This document shows, in pieces, positions 42,946 to 52,587 of a DNA stretch of 64,000 bases. Both the position numbers and the translations under genes were made by a program. The notes under the pieces are model-generated. The model saw only the letters and a program-made list of their open reading frames with translations, did no database searches and was not told the DNA's origin. Numbering within the stretch: the stretch's first letter is position 1; each line of letters begins with the position of its first letter. Source of the DNA: Halomicrobium zhouii (GTDB lineage Archaea > Halobacteriota > Halobacteria > Halobacteriales > Haloarculaceae); the NCBI RefSeq assembly GCF_900114435.1, contig NZ_FOZK01000002.1, positions 682,001 through 746,000 on the forward strand, written 5' to 3'.

Positions 42946-43920
42946 ATGCCAGAGAACGACACCCTCAGAACGGTCGGCACGGAACGCGGGTTCGACGTCG
43001 GTGCGGCGGTGAGCGCCGCGCCGCTCCGGAGCGACCCCGGCTACAAGAAGACACTCCGGCGGGAGTTCAACACCATCACCGCCGAGAACGCGCTGAAGAT
43101 GGGGCCGCTGCGGCCGTCGCGACACACCTACGACTTCCACGACGCCGACGCAGTCGTCGACTTTGGCCGGGCCAACGACATGCGGGTCAGGGCGCACACG
43201 CTCGTCTGGCACAACCAGACACCCGAGTGGTTCCAGGAGTGGGACTACACGGACGACCAGCTCGAGGCGTTCCTGCGGGACCACGTCCACACCGTCGCGG
43301 GCCGGTACCGGGACAAAGTCGACACCTGGGACGTGGTCAACGAGGCCGTCGCCGACGACGGGTCGATGCGCGAGACGGTGTGGTACGACGCGATGGGCGA
43401 GGAGTACCTGGACAAAGCGTTCCAGTGGGCCAGCGAAGTCACCGACGCCGACCTGTTCTACAACGACTACGGCGCCGACGGGATCAACGAGAAGTCCGAC
43501 GCCATCTACGATCTCCTGGAGCGGTTGTTGGACCGGGGCGTCCCCATCGACGGCGTCGGCCTCCAGATGCACGCCCTCCACGAGAAACCCGACCCCGAAT
43601 CCGTGGCCGAGAACATCCGCCGCTTTCAGGACCTGGGGCTGGACGTCGAGATAACGGAGATGGACGTCGCGTACCTCCCCGAGGACGACCCCGGCGACGA
43701 GGCCGCGCGCCACGAGTTACAGGCCGAGTTCTACCGCGACGTCGTCGAGGCCTGCCTGGAGACCGGCTGTGACACCGTCGTCGTCTGGGGCGTCCGCGAC
43801 TCGGACTCGTGGATCCCGACGTGGTTCGACGAACTCACGGACGACCCGCTGCTGTTCGACGCCGGCAACGACCCGAAACCCGCCTACGACGCGGTCAAAG
43901 AGGCGCTCGCGAGCGACTGA
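42946..43920 (+). CDS. Endo-1,4-beta-xylanase, GH10, without signal peptide
   Basis: 324 residues covering a complete GH10 TIM barrel. The acid/base is E133 in WDVVNEA and the nucleophile E238 in EITEMDV. Also present are HTLVWHNQTPEWF and the late VVVWGVRDSDSW (aromatic subsite). The N-terminus (MPENDTLRTVGTERGFDVGA) has no export signal, so it should act on xylo-oligosaccharides imported into the cell. It is followed by a convergent sugar dehydrogenase. Confidence 0.93.
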   Translation: MPENDTLRTVGTERGFDVGAAVSAAPLRSDPGYKKTLRREFNTITAENALKMGPLRPSRHTYDFHDADAVVDFGRANDMRVRAHTLVWHNQTPEWFQEWDYTDDQLEAFLRDHVHTVAGRYRDKVDTWDVVNEAVADDGSMRETVWYDAMGEEYLDKAFQWASEVTDADLFYNDYGADGINEKSDAIYDLLERLLDRGVPIDGVGLQMHALHEKPDPESVAENIRRFQDLGLDVEITEMDVAYLPEDDPGDEAARHELQAEFYRDVVEACLETGCDTVVVWGVRDSDSWIPTWFDELTDDPLLFDAGNDPKPAYDAVKEALASD

Positions 43921-43956
43921 AGCGCGCTCGTCGACTGCGACTGGCGCGCGTCTCGA

Positions 43957-45024
43957 CTACAGGTCGACCCGACGGCCCTCGTCGCTGGATTCGTAGACGG
44001 CCTCCGCCACGCGCAGGTCGAGGAGGCCGTGCTCGCCGTCCGGGCCGATGTCGCGCTCGCCCAGGACGGCCGTCGCGAAGAAGTCGAACTCCTCGACCAT
44101 CTCCGGGGGTTCGGCCACGTCGACCGTCGTCTCGCCGTGGTCGCGCGCGATGGTGATCTGTCGGTCGGCGTCGACGTCGAACACCGGGTCGACGGTGATG
44201 CGCCCTTCGGTCCCGACGATGGTCATGTGGTTCGCGCCGCTCGCGCCGTAACTGGCGCTACACTGCGCCGTGACGTCGTCGGGGAACGCCAGCGTGAAGG
44301 CGACGTGCTCGTCGACGCCGTCGAACGCGGGCGGGTTCTCGATGGCCGTCGCGTGAACCGCCACCGGGTCGGCGTCGAGGACGAACCGCGCGGTGTTCAG
44401 CGGGTAGACGCCGACGTCCATCAGCGCGCCGCCACCGGCCAGGTCCGGGTCGAGTCGCCACTGGTCCGGGTCGCCGCCGCCGGCGAGCATGTTGAAGGAG
44501 AACTCGCCGGTGAACTGGACGGGGTCACCGATCACGCCCGCCCGGACCTGCTCGCGGACCCACCGGACGGACCGCGTCGTCTGCATCCGGTAGGCCGTCA
44601 TCAGCTGGACGCCGGCCTCCTCGCAGACCTCGACGACGCGTTCGGCGCGCTCGCCAGTCGCCTCCAGGGGTTTCTCGCAGAGGACGTCCTTGCCGAGACT
44701 CGCTGCCGTCTCCACGTGCGGGAGGTGGAGTGCGTTCGGCGTGACGACGTAGACGGCGTCGTACGCCTCGGCGTGCTCCCCGTCGGCGTACTCCTCGTAG
44801 GTGAGCGCGGCGTCGAGTCCGCGTTCCTCGGCCACCGACGAGGCCTTTTCGGCGGATCCGCTGACGACTGCCGTCGCTTCACAGTACTCGGAGTCTTCGA
44901 TGGCCGGGAGGGCGACGTCTCGGCCGAACCAGCCGAGCCCGACGACGGCGAACCGGACAGGTCCGCCGTCGACGGCTCGCTCCCAGTCTCGTTCGGCGAA
45001 TCGCGTCGGGATTTCCAGATTCAT
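43957..45024 (-). CDS. gfo6: D-xylose 1-dehydrogenase-type Gfo/Idh/MocA oxidoreductase
   Basis: 355 residues from the ATG at 45024. The Rossmann motif FAVVGLGWFGRDVALPAI, the KDVLCEKPLEA catalytic Lys and the GGALMDVGVYPLNTARFVL signature define the family. The N-terminal MNLEIPTRFAERDWE is, as I recall it, typical of the haloarchaeal D-xylose dehydrogenases (first step of oxidative pentose degradation to xylonolactone with NADP). A different aldose substrate cannot be excluded. Its position next to xylanase supports the call. Confidence 0.8.
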   Translation of the reverse strand: MNLEIPTRFAERDWERAVDGGPVRFAVVGLGWFGRDVALPAIEDSEYCEATAVVSGSAEKASSVAEERGLDAALTYEEYADGEHAEAYDAVYVVTPNALHLPHVETAASLGKDVLCEKPLEATGERAERVVEVCEEAGVQLMTAYRMQTTRSVRWVREQVRAGVIGDPVQFTGEFSFNMLAGGGDPDQWRLDPDLAGGGALMDVGVYPLNTARFVLDADPVAVHATAIENPPAFDGVDEHVAFTLAFPDDVTAQCSASYGASGANHMTIVGTEGRITVDPVFDVDADRQITIARDHGETTVDVAEPPEMVEEFDFFATAVLGERDIGPDGEHGLLDLRVAEAVYESSDEGRRVDL

Positions 45025-45734
45025 GCACGGTCCTTTACCGTCCTCCCTCAAATAGGGCGCTGATACGGCGGCTAGCCTCGCGCTCGGCCCGGAGACGAAC
45101 TGTCGTGGAACGACAGTGAAGCGATCCGGGACTCGCAGACCTTACTGATCTTTCCTGACGATCGCTGTTCTCCGTTCCAGAATCTAATTCTCTATGCCTG
45201 GGAAAACCGTGGTATTCCACCGCATGATATGTTCAGTAAAGCGGAACGACGCCGTGGGACTGACGATATGGACAGCGCCCGGCGACGCTGGAACGGTGAG
45301 TCAGGCCCTCAGACGCCGATCGCTGGTCGGCGACCGGATCGCGCTCACAATAACGCCCTTAGGCCCGTTATCCCGATGGCCCTGACTGTCGGCTCATCTT
45401 TCAGATGGATAGATCGTGATACTCAATCTGTGATATCTGGAAGCTATTCACAATTACCGGGTTATACGCCCTCGTGGCGGAATTTCTCCGCGGTCTCCGG
45501 CGCCGAATCTCGGTAGAGAAATTTGGAGTGAGTGCTGGCCGTCGTTCTGCAAAACAGAACGCGAGTCTAGTAGGATGTTGTGCTGTTCTACCTGTTCTCG
45601 AATCCGTTCTCGTTGGTGGAATATCGAAGGAGAGACGACGCCCCTTCGTGGCCACCGACTGGCGGTGCGCGTCGACCGGGCCGTCCGCGACGGCGACCAC
45701 AGCTATTTACGCTCCCGGTCGCCATCGACTGGAC
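45025..45734. other. Intergenic region between the xylose dehydrogenase and GH4 genes
   Basis: 710 bp without a convincing gene; GC is reduced at 45130-45560. It must contain the promoter of the minus-strand dehydrogenase and that of the GH4 gene. A perfect 8-bp inverted repeat, AATTTCTC (45481-45488) with GAGAAATT (45516-45523), could be an operator. Confidence 0.45.
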
Positions 45735-47192
45735 GTGACAATCGAGTCTTTCGACGCGGACGGCGTGCTGGACGGTGACGACCTCACGATCGCGTACGTC
45801 GGGGGCGGAAGCCGGCAGTGGGCCCCCAACCTGATACGGGACCTGGCGCTCTCCGAGTTCGACGGACACGTTCGGCTGTACGACACGAACGAAGAGAGCG
45901 CCCAGCTCAACGCGGAGTTCGGGAACTGGGTCCAGCAAGACGACGACGCCACCGCCGACTGGAGCTACGAGGCAGTCGGCTCGCTTGAGACGGCACTTGC
46001 CGGCGCCGACGTCGTGATCCTCTCGACCCAGTACGACCCCACGGAGACGTTCGTCCACGACCTGTCCATTCCCAGGGAGTACGGCATCTACGGGGCCGTG
46101 TCGGCGACGATCGGTCCGGGCGGCATCTTCCGGGCGATGCGGACCATTCCGGTGTATCGACGGTTCGCGGCCGCGGTCCGCGAGCACTGCCCCGACGCCT
46201 GGGTGTTCAACTACACCAACCCGGTTCACTTCGTCACGCGCGCGTTGTACGACGAGTACCCCGACATCAACGCGCTCGGGCTCTGCCACGAGGTGCTCGG
46301 GACGCGCTGGCACCTCGCCATGCTCGCCCGGGAGGAACTCGGGATGGACGCCGAGCGCGCCGACGTCGACGTGAACGTCAAGGGGATCAACCACTTCACG
46401 TGGATCGACGAGGCTCGCTGCAAGGGCGTCGACCTCTGGCCGCTGCTCGAAGAACTGAAAGACGGCGAGCGCGGGAACCAGCGGTTCACCTGGGAGGACC
46501 TGGCCGACGAGAGTGTGTTCACCGACAACTGGCAGGTCACCTGGGAGCTGTTCCGCCGGTTCGGCGTCCTGCCCGCCGCCGGCGACCGCCACATCGTCGA
46601 GTACGCCACGTCGTTCATCCAGGGCGGCCAGGAGACGCTCAACCGCTGGGGCGTCAAGCGCACCGGTGCCGACTACCGGGCGAAACACTGGACGCCGGCC
46701 GAGTCCGACCAGACCACGGACGTCGAGGCCTGGCTGGAGGGCGAGAAGGAGTTCGAACTCGAGCCCTCCGGCGAGGAGTTCCTCGACATCCTGGGGGGGC
46801 TCACCGGCGACGGCCCGTACGTCACGAACGTCAACCTGCCCAACACCGGCCAGATCTCGGATATCGAGCAGGGTCCGGTCGTCGAGACGAACGCCGTCGT
46901 CCGCGCGGGCCAGGTCAAGCCAGTCGCCGCTGGCGGCTTCCCGCGACCGGTCCGGAGTCTGATCCAGGGCCACGTCGACACCATCGAGACGATCATCGAG
47001 GCCGCACGGGACGGGGACGTCGACAGGGCGTTCGAGGGCTTCTCGATCGACTCCCAGGTCCAGACGCTGACGCCAGACGAGTCGCGTGACCTGTTCGGCG
47101 AACTCGTCGCCGCCGAGGTCGACTACCTGGCGGACTGGCACCTCGAGGAGTCGGACGTGCTCGCCGGGGCCGAGACGTACCCCGGGGCCTGA
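45735..47192 (+). CDS. GH4 glycosidase (alpha-galacturonidase/alpha-glucuronidase-like)
   Basis: 485 residues from the GTG at 45735; a longer frame upstream is not protein-like. GH4 enzymes work by an NAD- and Mn-dependent redox mechanism. Visible are the NAD loop AYVGGGSRQW, the metal-site Asn in VFNYTNPVH, and the metal-binding Cys and His of GLCHEVLG. KGINHFTWI holds the metal His. The HWxPAESDQTTD and the uronate-type architecture suggest an alpha-galacturonidase or alpha-glucuronidase, which would debranch glucuronoxylan or pectin oligomers in the cytoplasm. No export signal is present. Confidence 0.85.
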   Translation: MTIESFDADGVLDGDDLTIAYVGGGSRQWAPNLIRDLALSEFDGHVRLYDTNEESAQLNAEFGNWVQQDDDATADWSYEAVGSLETALAGADVVILSTQYDPTETFVHDLSIPREYGIYGAVSATIGPGGIFRAMRTIPVYRRFAAAVREHCPDAWVFNYTNPVHFVTRALYDEYPDINALGLCHEVLGTRWHLAMLAREELGMDAERADVDVNVKGINHFTWIDEARCKGVDLWPLLEELKDGERGNQRFTWEDLADESVFTDNWQVTWELFRRFGVLPAAGDRHIVEYATSFIQGGQETLNRWGVKRTGADYRAKHWTPAESDQTTDVEAWLEGEKEFELEPSGEEFLDILGGLTGDGPYVTNVNLPNTGQISDIEQGPVVETNAVVRAGQVKPVAAGGFPRPVRSLIQGHVDTIETIIEAARDGDVDRAFEGFSIDSQVQTLTPDESRDLFGELVAAEVDYLADWHLEESDVLAGAETYPGA

Positions 47193-47296
47193 CTCGCGGG
47201 TGGGCCGACCTGACTCGCGGGTGGGCCGACCTGACTCGCGGGTGGGCTGACCTGACTCGCGGGAAGGCAGGACCTGATTCGCGGGAAGGCAGGACC
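47188..47296. repeat. Five tandem 21-22-bp repeats at the end of the GH4 gene
   Basis: Units start CCTGACTCGCGGG. Three carry GTGGGCCGA or GTGGGCTGA and two carry AAGGCAGGA. The first unit contains the GH4 stop codon (TGA at 47190-47192), so the array forms the start of the 3' UTR. It lies between GH4 and the exported GH10. Confidence 0.85.
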
Positions 47297-47450
47297 TGAA
47301 ATCTCAATCCGATCGGCCGCGAGACGGCCGCCGACATCCCCCTTCGATAATCGCCAACACGACCCTCGATCGTGCAATTTTCTCCGCATCCATGCTGCAA
47401 TTATCCAGTACATATTTGGCGTGCTAATAGAAAGAACGGGTGAACCACAG

Positions 47451-49577
47451 ATGACAAACGAACGCGCGGACATCGGCAGCGACCGACGGACGTTCATCGG
47501 TTCGCTCGCGGCGCTGGGCGCACTCGGCGCCCTGCCGGGAGCGGCAAGGGTGGGCGCTGCACAGGAAGACGACTCGATCGACGACTACTATCAGACGCTT
47601 CGACAGATCCTCACTCAGTTCCGGGGCCTCCCCGAGGGTGAGTTCGTCTACGAACCGGACGAGCAGGCGACCATCGAGACCTTCGACAACGTCGGCCCAG
47701 GGGGGAGCAGTTCGTCGTCGTTCACCGTGGACGACGTGAACGTTCCCTTCACGCAGGCCGAACGCGTCGAGATCAACGAGGACCCGGAGAACAACTGGAC
47801 GTACTCCTACCAGGGGATCATCCCCGACGGCCAGTTCGAGGCCGGCGACGTACTTCTGGGCGTAGCTCACGTCCGGAGTGGGAGCAGCGACGCTCAGATA
47901 CAGGCCGGGTTCAAGTACCGCTACGAGAACTCCAGCGGCGAGACGGCCTACGGGGACGAGAACTTCGTCGCCGAAGGGGCGATGGTCGAGCCGACCGGGT
48001 CCTGGGAACGGTACTACTTCCCCATCGAGGTCGGCGAGAAACCCGACGGGTCGAACCACGAGCCGTACATGGAGTTCTGGACCGGTTTCGCACAACAGAA
48101 TCTCGACTTCGGTGGGCTCGCGCTCATCGACTACAGTGCCACGGACGTCGCCGTCGGCGACCTTCCCGTCGGCCGGCACTCGCACCCCATCTTCGACTAC
48201 GACGGCCGGTCCGAGGGTGCCACGTGGCGCGAAGACGCGTACGCGCGTATCGAGGAACTCCGGAAGGCGTCGCTGGACGTCTCCGTCGTCGACGCCGACG
48301 GCAACCCGCTCCCCGGGGCGAGCGTCGACGTCGCGATGCAGGAACACGAGTTCGACTTCGGCAGCGCCGTCTCCGTCGAGCACATCACCGGTGACGCCGA
48401 CGACGACGATGTGTACCGCGCTCGGTTCCTGGAGAACTTCAACAAGGCCGTCGTCGAGAACGGGATGAAGTGGCCGGCCTGGAGCGGTGACTGGGACATC
48501 GACAAGGAGGCCACCAGACAGACCGTCCAGTGGCTCAACGACCAGGAGATTCCGACGCGCGGGCACTACCTGGTGTGGGAGGAGTACGGCGGCGCCAACG
48601 GTGGCGGGATGGCCGTCAGCGAGGACCGTTCGGACGGCGAACTGCAGGAGGAGATCCTCGACAAGATCGAGAGCCACACCGCCGAGTTCGAGGGGCAGGT
48701 CACCGACTGGGACATGCACAACCACCCCATGTGGCAGAGCAACATCCGTGACCGCCTCGGCTGGGACGCGGCTCTCGAGTGGTGGTCGACCGCCGCAGAG
48801 GCGACGGACGCCGGCCTCTACACCAACGAGATGGGCAACGTCGCGGGTGACTTCCTCCGCGACGAGCACTACGAGTTCGTCCAGCGCCTGGTCGACGAGG
48901 GCGCACCCGTCGACGGCGTCGGCTTCATGGGCCACGTCCAGTTCTCCAACGGCAACGTGACCCCGCCCAAGGAGATGCTCTCGACGTTCGACCAGTTCGG
49001 GGAGCTGGATCTGCCGATCCTCATCACGGAGTTCGACATCCAGATCGACAGTCGCGACAACCAGCGACAGGTCGACTGGCAGGCGGATTACCTCAGGGAC
49101 TTCTTGATCGCCTGCTTCAGCCACGATGCCGTCGAGGGCCTCGTGAACTGGGGCTTCTGGGCCGGTGACCACTGGCGACCGACCGGCGCCCTCTTCGACT
49201 CGAACTGGGGGCTTCGACCGCACGGGGAGCAGTTCATGAACCTGGTCTTCGACGAGTGGTGGACCGAGGACAGCGGCGAGACGAACGACGAGGGGACGTA
49301 CTCCTCGTGGGCCTTCAGGGGCGAGTACGAGGTCACCGCGAGCTACGAGGGCGAGGACGCCTCGACGACGGCGACGCTCTCGGACGGCGGGACCACTGTC
49401 GAACTGACGCTCGACGCCGCGCAGTCGACGGCAACGGACGAGGGCGAGTCGGACGAGGGGACGGAGACGGAGTCGACGTCGGCTGTCGGTCCCGGTCTGG
49501 GCGTCGGCTCGGCGGTGGCGGGCGCCGGTGCGCTCGCGGGCTACAAGCTGACTCGCGACGACGACGACGACGCGTAG
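47451..49577 (+). CDS. Tat-exported GH10-domain protein with acid/base Glu replaced by His, PGF-CTERM-like tail
   Basis: 708 residues. Tat signal SDRRTFIGSL; an in-frame upstream GTG at 47421 is the alternative start. The first 250 residues resemble a carbohydrate-binding beta-sandwich (ERYYFPIEVGEKPDGSNHEP, FAQQNLDFGG). The GH10 barrel follows (FDFGSAVSVEHI, VENGMKWPAW, RGHYLVWEEYGG, VGFMGHVQF, nucleophile E527 in LITEFDI). Where active enzymes have WDVVNE, this protein reads WDMHNHP, with H425 in place of the acid/base Glu. The end is AVGPGLGVGSAVAGAGALAG plus basic/acidic tail, a PGF-CTERM variant. It may bind xylan without fast hydrolysis, or use another proton donor. Confidence 0.85.
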   Translation: MTNERADIGSDRRTFIGSLAALGALGALPGAARVGAAQEDDSIDDYYQTLRQILTQFRGLPEGEFVYEPDEQATIETFDNVGPGGSSSSSFTVDDVNVPFTQAERVEINEDPENNWTYSYQGIIPDGQFEAGDVLLGVAHVRSGSSDAQIQAGFKYRYENSSGETAYGDENFVAEGAMVEPTGSWERYYFPIEVGEKPDGSNHEPYMEFWTGFAQQNLDFGGLALIDYSATDVAVGDLPVGRHSHPIFDYDGRSEGATWREDAYARIEELRKASLDVSVVDADGNPLPGASVDVAMQEHEFDFGSAVSVEHITGDADDDDVYRARFLENFNKAVVENGMKWPAWSGDWDIDKEATRQTVQWLNDQEIPTRGHYLVWEEYGGANGGGMAVSEDRSDGELQEEILDKIESHTAEFEGQVTDWDMHNHPMWQSNIRDRLGWDAALEWWSTAAEATDAGLYTNEMGNVAGDFLRDEHYEFVQRLVDEGAPVDGVGFMGHVQFSNGNVTPPKEMLSTFDQFGELDLPILITEFDIQIDSRDNQRQVDWQADYLRDFLIACFSHDAVEGLVNWGFWAGDHWRPTGALFDSNWGLRPHGEQFMNLVFDEWWTEDSGETNDEGTYSSWAFRGEYEVTASYEGEDASTTATLSDGGTTVELTLDAAQSTATDEGESDEGTETESTSAVGPGLGVGSAVAGAGALAGYKLTRDDDDDA

Positions 49578-49598
49578 TCGATCGCAGACCGGATCCCG

Positions 49599-49605
49599 TT
49601 TTTTT
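49599..49605 (+). terminator. T-run terminator after the exported GH10 gene
   Basis: A seven-T run 22 bp after the stop codon, preceded by GC-rich sequence, is a typical archaeal intrinsic terminator. Confidence 0.6.
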
Positions 49606-49702
49606 GACGCTGCGACGGACCACCGAAGCTATCGCGTGGACCATCCGGAGTCGGGTGGACGGGCTCGGTATCTTTTTACGCTCCCCCGGGTGACCAACTG
49701 AC

Positions 49703-49951
49703 ATGAATCAGGAGGCCCGCAGCGGGAACGAGTCGCGCGAGCGGCTGGTGGCGGAACTGTGCGACCGGCAGCACTACTTCGTGGTCCTCTTCGCGTTCGC
49801 GGTGGTGTTCCTGCTGATACAGGTGCCCTACCTGTTCGTCGCCGACAGCGATTCGGCGCTGTACGTGGTAGTCACGATGAACGTGGCCGGGAGCGCGGCG
49901 TTCGCCCTCGGCAGTGGCGTCGTCCTCCGGACCTGTGCCCGGCGGGACTAG
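49703..49951 (+). CDS. Small two-helix membrane protein (82 aa)
   Basis: Two helices (YFVVLFAFAVVFLLIQVPYL and LYVVVTMNVAGSAAFALGSG) separated by FVADSDSA, an N-terminal charged cytoplasmic segment, and RTCARRD at the end. It is convergent with the next gene and overlaps it by 4 bp. Function is unknown. Confidence 0.6.
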   Translation: MNQEARSGNESRERLVAELCDRQHYFVVLFAFAVVFLLIQVPYLFVADSDSALYVVVTMNVAGSAAFALGSGVVLRTCARRD

Positions 49952-50331
49952 AAGGAGTTGAGTTCGGCGTCGAGGTCGGATTCGGGTTCGGTGTCGGCGT
50001 CGGACTCGGTCGACGAATCGGTCTGGATCCGCGCGACGAACTGGTTGAGCCAGAGCGCGCCGTACGCGAGGACGCCGAGGAGGACGACCGTCGCGCCCCA
50101 GACGCCGAACATCCCCGCGAAGACGCCGTGGGCGAGCACGTTCAGCGGGCCGTCGGCCCCGAACAGGAAGCCGGGGCGACCCGAGAGGACTGTGGCGCCG
50201 AATGCCATCATGGCGATGCCGACGAGCACGGCCACGATGGACGTGTTGTTCGCCAGGAAGTAGTACGCGGCGAGCAGGTATCGTTTCGCGCCCGTGGCCT
50301 CCGCGTTCGCCCGTTCGAGTGATCGCTTCAT
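49948..50331 (-). CDS. Three-helix membrane protein (127 aa)
   Basis: The start MKRSLERANAEATGAKRYLL leads to three hydrophobic segments (NTSIVAVLVGIAMMAFGATV, GPLNVLAHGVFAGMFGVWGA, TVVLLGVLAYGALWLNQF) and an acidic, disordered tail. No family is recognised. Confidence 0.65.
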   Translation of the reverse strand: MKRSLERANAEATGAKRYLLAAYYFLANNTSIVAVLVGIAMMAFGATVLSGRPGFLFGADGPLNVLAHGVFAGMFGVWGATVVLLGVLAYGALWLNQFVARIQTDSSTESDADTEPESDLDAELNSF

Positions 50332-50448
50332 CGGTGAGTGCTGCCACGGGAGATTATTTCAAAGTTTGGGTCGTCGGTACCAGTACCGCCGTCAAAGATC
50401 GTGAAAGAATCGGATACCTTTATATAATATTGGCTGAACGTAGGTAGC

Positions 50449-52587
50449 ATGCGGGATACTGACAATAACCGCGAGAAGTTGTCGCGACGACGGTACGCGC
50501 AACTGGTAGCTGGATCGAGTGCGGCAGCACTGGCCGGCTGCCCGGAGTCGGGGTCCGAGGGAACCGAGACCGAACCCTCGACGAGCGAGTCCGACACCGA
50601 CGAGTCGACGACCAGTGACGGGGACTCGACGCCGGATCCGAGCAACCGGATGACCGACACCGTTCGGGTGTTCACCCTGAACACGCCGGACACGTTCGAC
50701 TGGAACCCTCACACGCCCCAGGACAACTCCACTGGCGACCTCTTCATGTCCGAACTGCACGGCATGTCGAACTCCCACGATACGTCCAAGCGGCTCCACG
50801 GCGACGACGCGACGTTCGACGCGCCGTGGGTCCAGGGGCAAGACGAGATCAGCCTCGTCACCTGGATCAAAGACTGGGACGTCGAACCGCCCTACGACCT
50901 GTGGAACACCCACGACGACCGCTCCACGTTCTGGAACGGCGAGCCCAACGACGCCGACACCCGGTACAAGTACGACAAGGTGCGCTACTTCGTCGAGGGC
51001 AACAAGTTCCAGGAGGGCCAGATCCACCGTGCCGAGGCCGAGAGCCAGTGGCGCTACCACTTCTGGCACGCGAGAGCGGAGGTCGAGGGCGCAGACGACG
51101 ACCCGGCGAACGAACCGCTGCTGGCCGACGAGGCGGCGGCGACCGACGGCGACGTGCCGCTCCCGCAGGAGTGGAGCGACCCGTGGCTGCGAGAGTTCGA
51201 CGCCGCCGGGACCCAGGAGCGGTACAACGAGGTCATCAGCAACGTCCGCGGCGACCGCGTCTCGCTGGAACGGCTCGCCGAGAACGGCTGGGGGACGGGT
51301 CCGTACGAACTCCGCTCGACCGACGACATCGGCTCGGACCGGGCCATCCTCCGGATCCGCGACGAGGACGCGGAGTCGCCCCATCCCCACCGCGAGCACA
51401 TCAACATCCCGAAGCTCCAGCTCCAGTTCGGTAACGAGGACCGTGAGCAGACGCTGGCGAACAACGGCGCCATCGACGTCCACGCGGGCTCGATCACGCC
51501 CAACAACACGTGGAACCCGGAGAGCCTCCCGGACCACGTCGACAACATCACCACCTACCTGCGCCCGAACGGCGGGGACTCGTGGTGGTTCAACTGGAAC
51601 AACCCGCACCTCGGGCGCCTGTGGGTCCGACGGGCGCTCGTCACGGCCATCGACTGGAACACCGTGGGCGCGAACGGCTGGGGCGACCAGCGCTCCGTCC
51701 CGCTCGAACACGACACCGGGATGCTCGACGCTCACTCCGAGTCGACGTTCTCGGAGGAGTTCCTGAACAGCCTCCACTCCTGGCCGAAGGGGCCCGACGT
51801 CGAGACCGCCAACGAGTACATGAAGCGGGCGGGCTACACGAAGAACGGCAACATCTGGGTCGACCCCGACGGGAACGACTTCCAGCTCGACGTCCTCATC
51901 ACCTCGAACATCGAGGACTGGATCGGCGCCGGCCAGACCATCCGCCAGGAGCTCAGGAACTTCGGCGTCGACGCGACGTTCACCCAGCAGGACTGGGGGA
52001 CGTGGTCGAACAACCTGGACACGTTCAACAACGAGGGGCCGAACTTCGACACCTCGATCCACTGGTACAACCAGCCGACCCGCTTCGGCTACTACAAGTC
52101 CCAGGCCGCGTGGTGGGACAACGCGTCGCTGCTGGGCGGTGACCCCAACGGCACGGGCTCGGACCGCCGCGCCGTCGACCCGGGCGACGAGTTCACCATC
52201 AAGGGCGAAGTCGTGCAGGCCCACCTGCCGACCGACGCGGGCTCCATCGAGGCCCCCGACCAGGCCGGTCAGCAGCCGGACCTCGAGGGCGTCACCGACT
52301 ACGAGGAGGTGGATATGGCCCAGGTGGTCGAGGACATCCGCAGGCCCACCGACTCCGAGGAGGAACTCCAGAATCTCTTCCGGACCTGCGCCCGTTACTA
52401 CAACTACTACCTGCCGAAGTTCGCGTTCCACCAGTACACCTACGGCGAGTGGGCGAACGTCCGCGACTTCGACTGGCCCGGTGAGGACGACGACGCCCTG
52501 GACTGGGAGCGCAGCTTCAACATCACGGACACCGTGACCCTGGGCGGCATCGCCCAGGCCAGCTACGACGAGGAGATGGACCGCTGA
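50449..52587 (+). CDS. Family-5 solute-binding lipoprotein, large
   Basis: 712 residues. A twin-arginine signal (KLSRRRYAQLVAGSSAAAL) with lipobox ALAGC (C31) and an acidic Ser/Thr stalk. The PF00496 domain is divergent: FDWNPHTPQDN, ENGWGTGPYELRSTDD, NWNNPHLGRLWVRRALV and EYMKRAGYTKNGNIWVD follow its order. Many Trp/Tyr/Asn residues suggest a carbohydrate ligand. It stands between the GH10 genes and a transporter operon of the same type at 60.7 kb, which may import the oligosaccharide it binds. TATA box TTTATATAA at 50419-50427, 22 bp before the ATG. Confidence 0.85.
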   Translation: MRDTDNNREKLSRRRYAQLVAGSSAAALAGCPESGSEGTETEPSTSESDTDESTTSDGDSTPDPSNRMTDTVRVFTLNTPDTFDWNPHTPQDNSTGDLFMSELHGMSNSHDTSKRLHGDDATFDAPWVQGQDEISLVTWIKDWDVEPPYDLWNTHDDRSTFWNGEPNDADTRYKYDKVRYFVEGNKFQEGQIHRAEAESQWRYHFWHARAEVEGADDDPANEPLLADEAAATDGDVPLPQEWSDPWLREFDAAGTQERYNEVISNVRGDRVSLERLAENGWGTGPYELRSTDDIGSDRAILRIRDEDAESPHPHREHINIPKLQLQFGNEDREQTLANNGAIDVHAGSITPNNTWNPESLPDHVDNITTYLRPNGGDSWWFNWNNPHLGRLWVRRALVTAIDWNTVGANGWGDQRSVPLEHDTGMLDAHSESTFSEEFLNSLHSWPKGPDVETANEYMKRAGYTKNGNIWVDPDGNDFQLDVLITSNIEDWIGAGQTIRQELRNFGVDATFTQQDWGTWSNNLDTFNNEGPNFDTSIHWYNQPTRFGYYKSQAAWWDNASLLGGDPNGTGSDRRAVDPGDEFTIKGEVVQAHLPTDAGSIEAPDQAGQQPDLEGVTDYEEVDMAQVVEDIRRPTDSEEELQNLFRTCARYYNYYLPKFAFHQYTYGEWANVRDFDWPGEDDDALDWERSFNITDTVTLGGIAQASYDEEMDR

